DNA of 64,000 bases from Micromonospora sp. NBC_01813 (GCF_035917335.1 NZ_CP109067.1:2045001-2109000), one strand, 5' to 3'; counted from the first letter of the stretch, positions 49,000 to 57,293 are shown. Numbers and translations: made by a program. Notes: generated by a model not told the origin, from the sequence alone.

Positions 49000-49658
49000 C
49001 GGACGTTCGGTCCGAGTCCCGACAGACCTGGGCGCAGGTGCGCGGCATACGGTCGGCGCTGCTGGTCGGGGCGTTGGCTGCGGTGCTGGTTGGCGGATGC
49101 GCGGGTCCGTTCACCGGCGTGGACCGGGATCTGACCGGCGACTGGCCGTCGTTCGACGAGCCGGTCCAGTTCGTTCCGGAGGCCAGCACCTGCCACACCA
49201 AAGAAATGACCATTGGGCTACGGGAGGAGTACGCCCCGTTCGACTGCTTGCAGTGGCATTCCTCGGCGGTCCCTGGCAGGCCGGGCGTTTCCGACTGATC
49301 GTCGTGGTGCCGTCGCAGGCGGCCTGGGACGGTGGTGCCCGAGCCGCTCGACTGCGACTCCCCACACCAGGCTGAGTTCGTCGGCGCGTACGTCGAGGAG
49401 CGCCTGTCGTTCCGTGACCTGCAGTCGAACCACGACGCGGTCCACGACCGCTGCCGATCGGAGCTGGCACGTTACGCGGGCGTGCCGGACGACGGCGACC
49501 TGCAGTACCGGGCCGGCACCATCTACACCTACCCCACCGCCGCGGACTGGCTCGACGGCGACCGGACCATCCGCTGCTTCGTCTGGCGGGCCGATCCGCT
49601 GCTGACCAGGTAAGTGCGCGGCGGCGGCACCAGCGCCCTGCCGATCCGGTACGGGTAG
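48996..49658 (+). pseudogene. Decayed septum-formation-type lipoprotein gene (copy D)
   Basis: Starts well (lipobox LVGGCAG, then GVDRDLTGDWPSFDEPVQFV and PFDCLQWH) but has two deletions compared with copy B. One joins LQWH directly to FLGGPWQAG with a frame change near 49255, and a stop follows at 49296-49298. The second, near 49340, joins WDGGAR to EPLDCDSPHQAEF and restores the original frame. A third lesion is TAA at 49611 inside the conserved LLTRSVRGGG end. The reading returns to the family ending PIRYG and TAG at 49658. Confidence 0.82.
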
Positions 49659-49704
49659 CGCGACGACCGCCGTGCGTGTCGGGGGTGGGTCGTAAGGTGC
49701 GGGC

Positions 49705-50064
49705 ATGGCCAGCATTCAACCCATCATCAGTACGCCGGACCTGCCCCGCCTGCAGAAGTTCTACGAGACGCTGCTCTGCGCCGAACAGGTGCTCCGGCAG
49801 CCGGCGGACGGCCCGGCCTTCTATGTCGGACTGCGGCACGGCGAGTCGGAGTTCGGCATCGTCAACGAGGAGCGGGCCGACCTGTCCGCGCCGGCGCGGG
49901 TCCTGCTCAGCATCGACGTCGACGACGTGGACGCACTGCTCGGCCAGGTCGAGGCGGCCGGCGGCACGGTCCTCGCGCCACCGAACGACATGCCGTGGGG
50001 CCAGCGGGTCGCGCACCTCGCCGACCCGGACGGCAACCTGATCAACCTGACCCACCAGCTCTGA
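49705..50064 (+). CDS. VOC-superfamily protein (glyoxalase/bleomycin-resistance fold)
   Basis: About 119 aa. Two beta-alpha-beta-beta-beta modules: IQPIISTPDLPRLQKFYETL and LLSIDVDDVDALLGQVEAAG, ending AHLADPDGNLINLTHQL. This last block is the usual VOC end with a metal-ligand position. Substrate is not readable; such proteins include antibiotic-binding proteins, dioxygenases and isomerases. Single gene. Confidence 0.88.
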   Translation: MASIQPIISTPDLPRLQKFYETLLCAEQVLRQPADGPAFYVGLRHGESEFGIVNEERADLSAPARVLLSIDVDDVDALLGQVEAAGGTVLAPPNDMPWGQRVAHLADPDGNLINLTHQL

Positions 50065-50143
50065 AGCGCCGGCCACCGCGCCTGACCTGCCGGGCGGGGG
50101 CCGATTAGGACGACGACGGGTCCAGGCGCACCGCCGAGGCCGG

Positions 50144-50833
50144 CTACTGCGGGTCAAGGCCAGCGATGGAGCGAAGCGCCGCACTGTCGCGTACGACGAT
50201 TTCCCGGTAGCCGGTGTCGACGATGCCATCCGCTCGGAGTCCGCTGAGCGCTTTCTGCAGGGTGATCTCTGCCGCGCCGCAGAGGGTGGCCATCTCGTCC
50301 TGGGTCAGACGAATGTCGACGACCGTGCCGCGAGGGCTCCGCCGTCCATAGGCGGCGGCGATCTCCCACAGGACCCGGGCCAGGCGAACGCGTACCGAGT
50401 AGGAGGTGAAGTCGATGCGGCGCCGGTTGGCCCAGCGAAGACGGTCCGCGATGATCCCTGCCACGGTGAGGGCAGCGTCGGGGTGGTCGCGGAGGAATGC
50501 CATGAATTCGTTGCGGTGAACGATGCGGACAACCGAGGGCCGGCAGGCGGTGACCGTCGCCGTCCTCGGCGTCTCGTTCAAGGCGGATATCTCGCCGATG
50601 ATGTCCCCCGAGACGCGGATGGACAGCAGGGCGTGCCGGCCGTCGACCAACGCAGCCGTGACCTTGACGAGCGCATCGTCGAGCAGGATCACGTAGGACT
50701 CCTGGGCACCCTCACGGAGTACGACCTGGGCTTCCTTCACGGAGCGCCGGACTCCCACTGACAAGAGCCGTTCTCGCGTCGACGACTGGAGCCGGCCCAG
50801 GAAGGTCCCCGGTGGCCAGAGCGCGTTTTCCAT
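50144..50833 (-). CDS. Crp/Fnr-family regulator with intact cyclic-nucleotide pocket
   Basis: About 229 aa. N-terminal cyclic-nucleotide-binding domain with GDIIGEISAL (E81) and NETPRTATVTA (R90, T91). These positions match the cAMP-contacting Glu and Arg-Ser of E. coli CRP. C-terminal winged helix has LTQDEMATLCGAAEITLQKA. ATG 50833 follows AGGAGGAGC. It lies next to a Pycsar-type effector and a cyclase-like gene, so it may read the same nucleotide. This is an inference from adjacency and retained pocket residues. Confidence 0.85.
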   Translation of the reverse strand: MENALWPPGTFLGRLQSSTRERLLSVGVRRSVKEAQVVLREGAQESYVILLDDALVKVTAALVDGRHALLSIRVSGDIIGEISALNETPRTATVTACRPSVVRIVHRNEFMAFLRDHPDAALTVAGIIADRLRWANRRRIDFTSYSVRVRLARVLWEIAAAYGRRSPRGTVVDIRLTQDEMATLCGAAEITLQKALSGLRADGIVDTGYREIVVRDSAALRSIAGLDPQ

Positions 50834-50904
50834 CTGCTCCTCCTCACGATCCGAGGCCAATCATTCACTTTTAGCTGTGCTTTCGCTACTTTCCGCAGTT
50901 CAGC

Positions 50905-51441
50905 TCAAGGCGTTGCGCCTGACACACCACTGACGAGCAGCATGCTGCCGGCTGAACCCAGCAGGGCCATAAACCAGGGCATACATGCTTGAATCAGCAG
51001 ATGCTTGACCAAGGCGATACGGGCAAGCGTGACAACGAAGTCCCATGCCTCGTCCCGGTGCCGCTGGACAGAGACGGCTGATGGGCGCCCGCCGGCAGCG
51101 ACGATATCCGGAAACCCGAATCGGTTGGCACCGCCGGCACCCGTCAGACGCGGCCGTAGCGACATCGCAAGCTGGCAGGTGGTGACCAGCATGGCGACGG
51201 CCATCACGGCCGCGAGGAACACCGTGAGTGCGACAACGGCCGAGTTGCCGTCGAGCATCACCGGCAGAACCTGGTCGGCAACCGTCGCCGCGACACCCCC
51301 TTCGGTCGCCAGCAGCGCCAGCGCCTTCGCGTCCGCGTGCCGGATCGACGTTTGCAGCGAGTCCGCCGTGGCCAGACCAACGTGAAGATCACGCCACGCG
51401 TCCGGGCCGGCATCGCTGTTCACTCTGTGACTCATCTCCAT
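50905..51441 (-). CDS. Pycsar-type membrane effector (PycTM-like)
   Basis: About 178 aa. The N-terminal helix contains SIRHADAKALALLATEGGVA, a D-x-K-A pattern seen in the PycTM/DUF5706 family. A long membrane segment (VVALTVFLAAVMAVAMLVTT) leads to LAMSLRPRL, then a linker with FGFPDIV. A further helical pair follows (EAWDFVVTLARIALVKHLLI, MALLGSAGSMLL). In Pycsar systems such proteins damage the inner membrane when they bind cCMP or cUMP. Here the gene is divergent from the cyclase-like gene by 152 bp rather than downstream of it. Family assignment is by recognition of the pattern. Confidence 0.7.
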   Translation of the reverse strand: MEMSHRVNSDAGPDAWRDLHVGLATADSLQTSIRHADAKALALLATEGGVAATVADQVLPVMLDGNSAVVALTVFLAAVMAVAMLVTTCQLAMSLRPRLTGAGGANRFGFPDIVAAGGRPSAVSVQRHRDEAWDFVVTLARIALVKHLLIQACMPWFMALLGSAGSMLLVSGVSGATP

Positions 51442-51593
51442 GCCTCGAGTGAACGTGAGACCGACGCTGATCGCAGCATCGGATTACTACTTGTCGTCCA
51501 CTCGACTGTCACGTCGATTCCCTACTTTTATGGGATCTCCCTGCCGGCCGGTCTGTAGAGATGAGCATCGAACGTCTCGTCGCCGAGTGAGAG

Positions 51594-52385
51594 ATGGAGA
51601 AAATGGCTTACATCGCAGATCCGGATCGACGCATCCTGGTTGCTGTGGACATGGAGTCCTACAGCCGCCGAGACAATGTCCTGCAGCATCGCGCGCAGCT
51701 GGCCTTCCACGAGGTCATGACGACGGCGTGCAACGAACTGGGCCTTGATCGCGCAAGCTGGCAGATCCAGCAGGGCGGGGACGGCGAACTCGCCATCCTC
51801 CCGCAGGGGACCAGCGAACGGGCGGTCCTCGCGCGGCTGACACCGGTCCTGGATCGGCTGCTACGCGAGACCAACCGTGGTCTCAGCAGCGAGGCGCGAG
51901 TCCGCCTACGCGTCGGTGTCCACGAAGGGCCGGTCCACCTCGACGGAGCGAACGGATACCCGGGCGAGGCTGTCGTGACCGTGTGCCGACTGGTCGACTC
52001 ACCCGAGTTGAAGACGGCATTGCGCCAGTTCCGCGAAGCAGCGGTCGCACTGATCGTGTCCGATCGGCTCTACCAGGACATCGTCCGGCACTACCAGGAT
52101 CTTCGGCCGGATCACTTCCAGCAGGTGACAGCGCGAATTCCGGACAAGGAATTCGAGGCCGCCGCCTGGATCTACGTCCCCGGCGAAAGCCCTCCGCCTG
52201 CCAATGTCCCGCCAGCCGTTGGCCCGCCGGAATCCGAGGACTCCGCGACCCATCTCCGACCTGCCGGTGGCCGGGAAGTGTTCCGGGACAACCAGATACG
52301 GGGGATCGGTGCGGTCGGCAACGGCAACTCCATCTCGGTGTCAGGCCGGCCGAGGAATATCGGCTCCTGGGAGTCGCCTCGATGA
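51594..52385 (+). CDS. Class III nucleotide cyclase-like protein with a C-terminal AVGxGNxIS motif
   Basis: About 263 aa. Residues about 12-200 resemble a class III cyclase catalytic domain: LVAVDMESYSRR (D19), QQGGDGELAIL (D63), RLRVGVHEGPVHLDG, GEAVVTVCRLV and ALIVSDRLYQDIV. The two aspartates at metal-ligand positions are present, so it may be active on a purine or pyrimidine nucleotide. After a Pro-rich linker the C-terminus ends with GIGAVGNGNSISVSGRP (about 237-253). ATG 51594 or 51603 is the start. It overlaps the next gene by 4 bp (ATGA). Confidence 0.72.
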   Translation: MEKMAYIADPDRRILVAVDMESYSRRDNVLQHRAQLAFHEVMTTACNELGLDRASWQIQQGGDGELAILPQGTSERAVLARLTPVLDRLLRETNRGLSSEARVRLRVGVHEGPVHLDGANGYPGEAVVTVCRLVDSPELKTALRQFREAAVALIVSDRLYQDIVRHYQDLRPDHFQQVTARIPDKEFEAAAWIYVPGESPPPANVPPAVGPPESEDSATHLRPAGGREVFRDNQIRGIGAVGNGNSISVSGRPRNIGSWESPR

Positions 52386-54469
52386 GCGAGACGATCCGTG
52401 ACGGTGAGACGACGCCGGAGCCGGCGGCCGACCCGCCGGACGAGGCCGACCCGGAATCCCAACGGATGGACCCGCAGATAGGCAAGGAGCTCTACGGCGA
52501 CCGGTTCTCAGCCGTCTACTCGCGACTTGACCTCGACGGGGTGAGCGCTGTCGGCACCGGCAACACGATCAGCATCGTGACCAACAACTTGGGGCAGCCG
52601 TCGGCCAGACCCATCATCGGGGACCTGGTGCGGATTGCCGAACTGCTGGAGGTCTACGTACCGACCGCTGCAGACGAGGAGTTGCGAAAGAGGCTCAGCG
52701 AACGATCAGCGGTGTGTCTGGCAGGTCGCCCGTACACCGGCCGATTCAGCACTGCGCTCGTGGCGCTGGCCCGCCGCCATGGCCCGGACCACATCCACGA
52801 GATCACGTTGCCGGACGATGTCGATCCAGAGGTGCTGAACCGGGCTGGCGACAGCATCCAGGAAAATCATGGGTACGTACTTCGACTGCCAGGCAACCAG
52901 CATCGCCACATCATGCGGGTGTTGGCGGACCTCTTCAGACGACGGTCCGCCAGCCTGTTGCTGCTCCGTGACGACGACAGCCGCCCAGGCGGGCGACCTG
53001 GCTCCGAGGTGCAGCATCACCGCCCGCGTCCCAGCGCCGTCTTCCGCGCTCATCTGCGCCGCCACCTGCACGCCCGGCCTGGGTCGACCGAAGAGAACAG
53101 CGACCAGCAGGTAGACCGGTATCTCCAGTACGGCGGCCTCGCCGAGGCCCTGGACAGCTGCTACGGACCACGGGAGGTGGTGTCGATCGCCGAGGCTGTC
53201 GGGGCAGCTCATCCGGCCGACGACAACACCTTGGCGCGGATTCTCGACAGCTCACAGCCGCGCCGCAGGGCGCACGCGGCGGAGATCCTCGGCACCGACG
53301 ACGGCCGCCCCGGCCGCCGGCCACGACGGCTCGACCAGCACGAACGGGCCTTCCGTATCGCATACGCCGTCTTCGCCCGGCAGCCGCTGCACTACGTCTT
53401 CGAGGCGGCCAGCCTGCTGCTCGAGGAGATAGACGGGCAGGCCAAGCGGGTCGACTGGGGCCGGATGGCGCTGCAGTACCCGGTCTCCGAGCTACTCGGG
53501 CCACTCAAGGTGGACTGGCAGGAGAGCCGGGATGCCGCGAACTCCCAGGGCGGATCTTCGCGCTCGGCCTGGCTACGTGACGGCGCGATGCGGGGCGCGA
53601 TCATCGATGAGGCATGGCATGAGTTCGACAGCACCCGGCCGGCTCTGCTCACATGGTTGAAAACGCTGGTCACAACGGGCGACGAACCGATGCGGCGAGC
53701 AGCTGCGGAGGCGGCCGGACTGCTCGCACATCATGATTTCGGGCGGGTCTGCACCGACCTCGTCGACGACTGGGCGGCCTCACCGAAGCGGCGACTACGT
53801 CAGGCGGCGGCGTGGGCGATGGTCGCGGCGGACATGGGCGGCCAGGTCGGCCATCTCGTCCGTCGGCAGGTCCGTGGCTGGGCCGGTGGTCGGCGGAACT
53901 ACCAACGAGATGCTGCCGCCCGCGTCTACGCCAGCGGGTTGCAGCAACCGGACCTCAGCTGGAGCCTCGCCGACCTGCGCCGCATCGCCCAGGATCCGAT
54001 GCAACAGAACCTGCGCACAGTCGCTGGTGGCGTGTATCAGCTGTACACCGCGCACAGCGCCGATCAGATCATCGCCGAACTGGCGGCATGGTCACAGGAC
54101 CGGCAACTGCAACCACAGGCCGGCCACGCCCTACTCAAGCTCGCCGAGAAGGTGGATGACGACTCCCCCGACGACGTACCCGATCTCCTGGTCAGGGCGG
54201 CCGCGCAGGAGGTCGACTGCCATGGCCTTGTGCGGCTCTGGCGGGTGGCGTTGCTGACGCCGGGTCTGTCCCCCCGAGCGTGGCGCACCTTCGGACAGTG
54301 GCTGACCAAAGCCGACACCGACGACACCCTGCGCAAGGCCGTCGCCTCGTTGGTCGCGGAACTCGCTGCCGGGCCGTCCCTGTCCCGCCGGATGGAGTTC
54401 AGTCTCGTTCGGCAACCGCAGTTCGACAACGGGCTACCGGAGTGGCTCGACACCGCGATGAGAAGGTGA
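52382..54469 (+). CDS. Degenerate P-loop/helical-repeat protein with an N-terminal AVGxGNxIS motif
   Basis: About 695 aa. An acidic start is followed at about 53-66 by GVSAVGTGNTISIV, nearly the same as the motif at the end of the upstream cyclase-like protein. Next comes a P-loop-like VCLAGRPYTGRFSTALVAL at about 111-129. Arginine replaces the usual lysine, so ATP hydrolysis is doubtful. A Walker-B-like SLLLLRDDD follows. The C-terminal half looks like HEAT-type helical repeats (MRRAAAEAAGLLAHHDF, LRQAAAWAMVAAD, NLRTVAGGVYQLY). No known family name is assigned. It is translationally coupled to the cyclase-like gene. Confidence 0.7.
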   Translation: MSETIRDGETTPEPAADPPDEADPESQRMDPQIGKELYGDRFSAVYSRLDLDGVSAVGTGNTISIVTNNLGQPSARPIIGDLVRIAELLEVYVPTAADEELRKRLSERSAVCLAGRPYTGRFSTALVALARRHGPDHIHEITLPDDVDPEVLNRAGDSIQENHGYVLRLPGNQHRHIMRVLADLFRRRSASLLLLRDDDSRPGGRPGSEVQHHRPRPSAVFRAHLRRHLHARPGSTEENSDQQVDRYLQYGGLAEALDSCYGPREVVSIAEAVGAAHPADDNTLARILDSSQPRRRAHAAEILGTDDGRPGRRPRRLDQHERAFRIAYAVFARQPLHYVFEAASLLLEEIDGQAKRVDWGRMALQYPVSELLGPLKVDWQESRDAANSQGGSSRSAWLRDGAMRGAIIDEAWHEFDSTRPALLTWLKTLVTTGDEPMRRAAAEAAGLLAHHDFGRVCTDLVDDWAASPKRRLRQAAAWAMVAADMGGQVGHLVRRQVRGWAGGRRNYQRDAAARVYASGLQQPDLSWSLADLRRIAQDPMQQNLRTVAGGVYQLYTAHSADQIIAELAAWSQDRQLQPQAGHALLKLAEKVDDDSPDDVPDLLVRAAAQEVDCHGLVRLWRVALLTPGLSPRAWRTFGQWLTKADTDDTLRKAVASLVAELAAGPSLSRRMEFSLVRQPQFDNGLPEWLDTAMRR

Positions 54470-54475
54470 CGACAG

Positions 54476-55336
54476 TTGACAGACGCCTCAAGGACGCCCG
54501 GCGCAATTGGCGGGTGGCGCAGATTCGGATCATGGCTGCTGATGCTCTGGCACCGGCTGGTCATGGCGATCATCGGCCCTGAGCCCGTACCAATGCCTCC
54601 GCCGCAGCAACCGCCCCCGCCGCCCGGCAGGCTGACCGAACGCCGGGACGCACCGGCACCGATCATCGTGCCCGCGCGAGGGTACGTGTTCACCTTTCGC
54701 GTGCACGCCAGCTTCGTCTGGTCGTCCGACGGACTGCCGAGAGAGGTGCTCAGCGGGTCGGCGCAGTACTTCATGCCGTACGCCGTCCGGGAACTGAAGC
54801 GCCTCGCCGCTGCCCGGGCCCGCAATCTCGCCGCGCACCGGGCACGGAAGCTGGAGGTGGAGTTGCAGCACGCCATCGCCGAGTCCGGGCCGTGGCAGTG
54901 CGAACGCAGCGGGGTGCTGGTGACCTGCCATGCGTACGTGTCGGTGGAACTCGACGACGAGGTCAAAAAGGCGGTCAAGCCGTACTGGGAGCAATTGATC
55001 AGACTCGACTGTGAGCACGTCGTGGATGCCAAGCGGGCAGCGTACGTGGACCGGATGAGCCGGCAATGGGCAACGATCCTGAGCGACCTCGTGGACAGTC
55101 CGGTCGCCGGTGGAGCGGCGACGCTGGCCAACGGGAGCCTGGCCGCCGTCGTGCGTGACTTCCTCGCCGAGCGCAACGCCGAAGCCAGACGGCTGGAGGA
55201 CCTCCTCGCCGAACACGCCCGCAACGGCGACGGCTACGAGCAGACGACCTTCTTCGACCGGCTCATGAATCAGGCAGGCGGCAGCGGACACCGGGCCACC
55301 GAGGCAGCCGACCAGGGCCGGAACGGATCCGTCTGA
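54476..55336 (+). CDS. Membrane-anchored protein of unknown function, third gene of the cyclase operon
   Basis: About 286 aa, start TTG at 54476 with AAGG upstream, 6 nt after the previous stop. The N-terminus has one hydrophobic helix (FGSWLLMLWHRLVMAIIG) and a PPPQQPPPPP linker. A soluble domain of about 210 residues follows, with beta-like starts (YVFTFRVHASFVWSSDG, VLVTCHAYVSVELDD) and long charged helices (VRELKRLAAARARNLAAHRA, AERNAEARRLEDLLAEHARN). This layout resembles a membrane-tethered assembly or stomatin-like protein but I do not recognise it. It probably works with the two upstream proteins. Confidence 0.65.
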   Translation: MTDASRTPGAIGGWRRFGSWLLMLWHRLVMAIIGPEPVPMPPPQQPPPPPGRLTERRDAPAPIIVPARGYVFTFRVHASFVWSSDGLPREVLSGSAQYFMPYAVRELKRLAAARARNLAAHRARKLEVELQHAIAESGPWQCERSGVLVTCHAYVSVELDDEVKKAVKPYWEQLIRLDCEHVVDAKRAAYVDRMSRQWATILSDLVDSPVAGGAATLANGSLAAVVRDFLAERNAEARRLEDLLAEHARNGDGYEQTTFFDRLMNQAGGSGHRATEAADQGRNGSV

Positions 55337-55351
55337 GCCGGTGTCGTTTCT

Positions 55352-55397
55352 GACGTGATCCCCTTAGGGGATTTTGATCCTCCAGGGGGATCACGTC
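55352..55397. terminator. Bidirectional terminator-like cruciform
   Basis: GACGTGATCCCC (55352-55363) is a perfect 12-bp inverted repeat of 55386-55397. It encloses a smaller ATCCCCTTAGGGGAT palindrome (55358-55372). It lies between convergent genes ending at 55336 (+) and 55438 (-), so it can end both transcripts. Confidence 0.7.
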
Positions 55398-55437
55398 CGG
55401 CGAGGATCTCTGGGGGCAAAAGCTACGGCTGTTGCGG

Positions 55438-55800
55438 TCAGTACAGCCAGATGAGGTCCAGCTCGTCGATGGTGGTGCCGACGTAGACCTCGGCGAGGAA
55501 GCGGCGCATCAGGCTGCCCGGGTCGGCGGCGTCTTCGATCTGGATCAGCACGCCACGTCCGTGGGCGACGACGGCGTCGAGCACGAGACGTTCGAGCTTC
55601 TCGGCGCTGACCGGGCCGGGCCGACAGCGGCACGGAGCGCCGTACGCCCGGCCGCTCAGCGTCTGCAGACAGGCAAGCCGACGGTCGCAGCCGGCGCAGG
55701 TCAGCAGCCCGTCGAGCGAGAACTCGGACCGACCCGCGCGGTCGACGCGGGACAGGCAGGTCGGTGGTACGTCTCCGCCGTTGGCGGTGTGCTCACTCAT
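55438..55800 (-). CDS. Stand-alone recombinase-type zinc-ribbon protein
   Basis: About 120 aa. FSLDGLLTCAGCDRRLACLQ, then YGAPCRCRPG and SAEKLERLVLDAVVAHGRGV resemble the zinc beta-ribbon and following helix of large serine recombinases (LL.CG.CG......C). The catalytic resolvase domain is absent. ATG 55800 has GGAGG 8 nt upstream. It may be a domesticated remnant of a mobile element or a small DNA-binding protein. The next 208 bp (55801-56008) is the promoter region of the divergent HTH gene. Confidence 0.6.
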   Translation of the reverse strand: MSEHTANGGDVPPTCLSRVDRAGRSEFSLDGLLTCAGCDRRLACLQTLSGRAYGAPCRCRPGPVSAEKLERLVLDAVVAHGRGVLIQIEDAADPGSLMRRFLAEVYVGTTIDELDLIWLY

Positions 55801-56008
55801 GTTCGTAGCCTCCGTCACGAGATACCGGATTCCAAGAATTGACCTCTGTGGTGGTCCACGTTTCCAGCCCGCGTACGGCAGAATCAATTGCGTACGCCGA
55901 CCCGTCTCCACTGTGATGTGGCGAATTCGGCGACCGGCCCGGCCAGCGGTTCCGTTTTGAAACATTGGCGCGGGTGGTGGGTGTCTCGGACGACAGGAAG
56001 GTGAAACG

Positions 56009-56836
56009 ATGCCGGTCAGCGGACCGACTGTGGTGCGCCGTCAGCTGGGGCGACGGCTGCGCCAGCTGCGCGAGGAGGCGTCCCGCACTGAGCATGAGGT
56101 GGAGCGGGCCAAGGTCTGCTCGCGTACGACGTTGTGGCGCATCGAGAACGGCAAGTTCCCGGTCAAGATGAACACGGTGCGTGGGTTGTGCTGGTTCTAT
56201 GGTGCCGATCCGGAGACGACCGACGCGTTGACCCGGCTCGCCGCCGCCAGTGATGATCACGGCTGGTGGGAGTCGCACGGCGACGCCGTACCGCATTGGT
56301 TTCAGCTGTATGTCGGCCTCGAAACCGCCGCCACCGAGATCCACAACTACAACCCGGAAGTGATCCACGGTCTGCTGCAGACCCCCGGCTACATGCGCGC
56401 GGCGTTCCGCGCCACCTATCCGGACGCGCCGCAGGAGAAGATAGAGCGACTGGTGTCGCTGCGACTTGATCGGCAGATCTCCTACTACGACCGCGAGCAG
56501 CCGGCCCGGATCGTCGCGATCCTCGGGGCCGGTGCGCTGGTCCGCGAGGTCGGTGGCCCGGGGGTGATGGCCGAGCAGCAGGCACATTTGGCCAGCCTGG
56601 GTCGGCGGGTGCGGGTGGAGGTCCGCGTACTGCCCTGGTCTGTCGGAGCCCACCCGGCCTTCTCCGGCCCGTTCACCCTGCTGGACTTCGCCGACCCGGA
56701 CGACCCGGACATCGCCTACGTCGAGTCGCATATGGGCGCTCGCTACCTGGAGCGCCCGGAGGAGTTGGCGGAGTACCGTCGAATCTTCCGGCTGATCCGT
56801 GAACAGTCGGTCCCGATCGAGGAGCACCTGGCATGA
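56009..56836 (+). CDS. Scr1-type HTH regulator (XRE plus DUF5753)
   Basis: About 275 aa. N-terminal XRE HTH (RRQLGRRLRQLREEASRTEH, then CSRTTLWRIENGKFPVKMNT). The DUF5753 domain starts near residue 85 (WFQLYVGLETAATEIHNYNP, IHGLLQTPGYMRA, RLDRQISYYDREQPARIVAI). In actinobacteria this protein pairs with DUF397 genes and acts as a developmental regulator or antitoxin-like partner (Scr1 type). RBS GGAAGGTG. The gene overlaps the first DUF397 gene by ATGA. Confidence 0.9.
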   Translation: MPVSGPTVVRRQLGRRLRQLREEASRTEHEVERAKVCSRTTLWRIENGKFPVKMNTVRGLCWFYGADPETTDALTRLAAASDDHGWWESHGDAVPHWFQLYVGLETAATEIHNYNPEVIHGLLQTPGYMRAAFRATYPDAPQEKIERLVSLRLDRQISYYDREQPARIVAILGAGALVREVGGPGVMAEQQAHLASLGRRVRVEVRVLPWSVGAHPAFSGPFTLLDFADPDDPDIAYVESHMGARYLERPEELAEYRRIFRLIREQSVPIEEHLA

Positions 56837-57027
56837 AGCCTGACACCCCCTGGTTCACCTCCAGCCGCAGCGCGGGCAACGGCGGCGAATGCGTCGAGAC
56901 CCGCCGGCACGCCGGCCACGCCGAGGTACGCGACAGCAAGGACCGCACCGGCCCCACCCTCACCTTCGGCACCCGGCAGTGGGGCGAGTTCACCTCCGCT
57001 CTGCAGTCCGGCGCCCTCCCCCACTGA
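56833..57027 (+). CDS. DUF397 protein, copy 1
   Basis: 64 aa. TPWFTSSRSAGNGGECVETR, then VRDSKDRTGPTLTFGTRQW and ALQSG are typical of DUF397 partners of Scr1-type regulators. It overlaps the HTH gene by 4 bp, so the pair is co-translated. Small acidic/basic protein, probably binding the HTH partner. Confidence 0.92.
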   Translation: MKPDTPWFTSSRSAGNGGECVETRRHAGHAEVRDSKDRTGPTLTFGTRQWGEFTSALQSGALPH

Positions 57028-57098
57028 CCGCTACCGATCGACCTGTCCCCGCTCCACTCTGGCAGGGGTGGAGCGGGGGTCCCGTAGGAGCATCCGCG

Positions 57099-57293
57099 AT
57101 GAAGCCCGACACCCCCTGGTTCACCTCCAGCCGTAGCGGCGGCAACGGCGGCGAATGCGTCGAGACCCGCCGGCACGCCGGCCAAGCCCAGGTACGCGAC
57201 AGCAAAGACCGCACCGGCCCCACCCTCACCTTCACCACGAAGCAGTGGGACACCTTCACCACCGCCCTGCAGTCCGGCACCCTCCCCGACTGA
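57099..57293 (+). CDS. DUF397 protein, copy 2
   Basis: 64 aa and nearly identical to copy 1 across most of its length; differences concentrate in the last third (FTTKQWDTFTTALQSGTLPD). The ATG at 57099 has TAGGAG upstream. The 71-bp spacer after copy 1 shows partial reuse of sequence around the start, consistent with a recent tandem duplication. Confidence 0.92.
   Translation: MKPDTPWFTSSRSGGNGGECVETRRHAGQAQVRDSKDRTGPTLTFTTKQWDTFTTALQSGTLPD

Noticed and set aside
50905-52385. Ordinary adenylate cyclase with CRP, as in cAMP catabolite control
   Set aside because: The cyclase-like protein lacks the regulatory domains usual for such enzymes and is coupled to a P-loop/helical-repeat gene. The neighbour resembles a Pycsar effector, so a simple cAMP-CRP unit is less likely, though not excluded.
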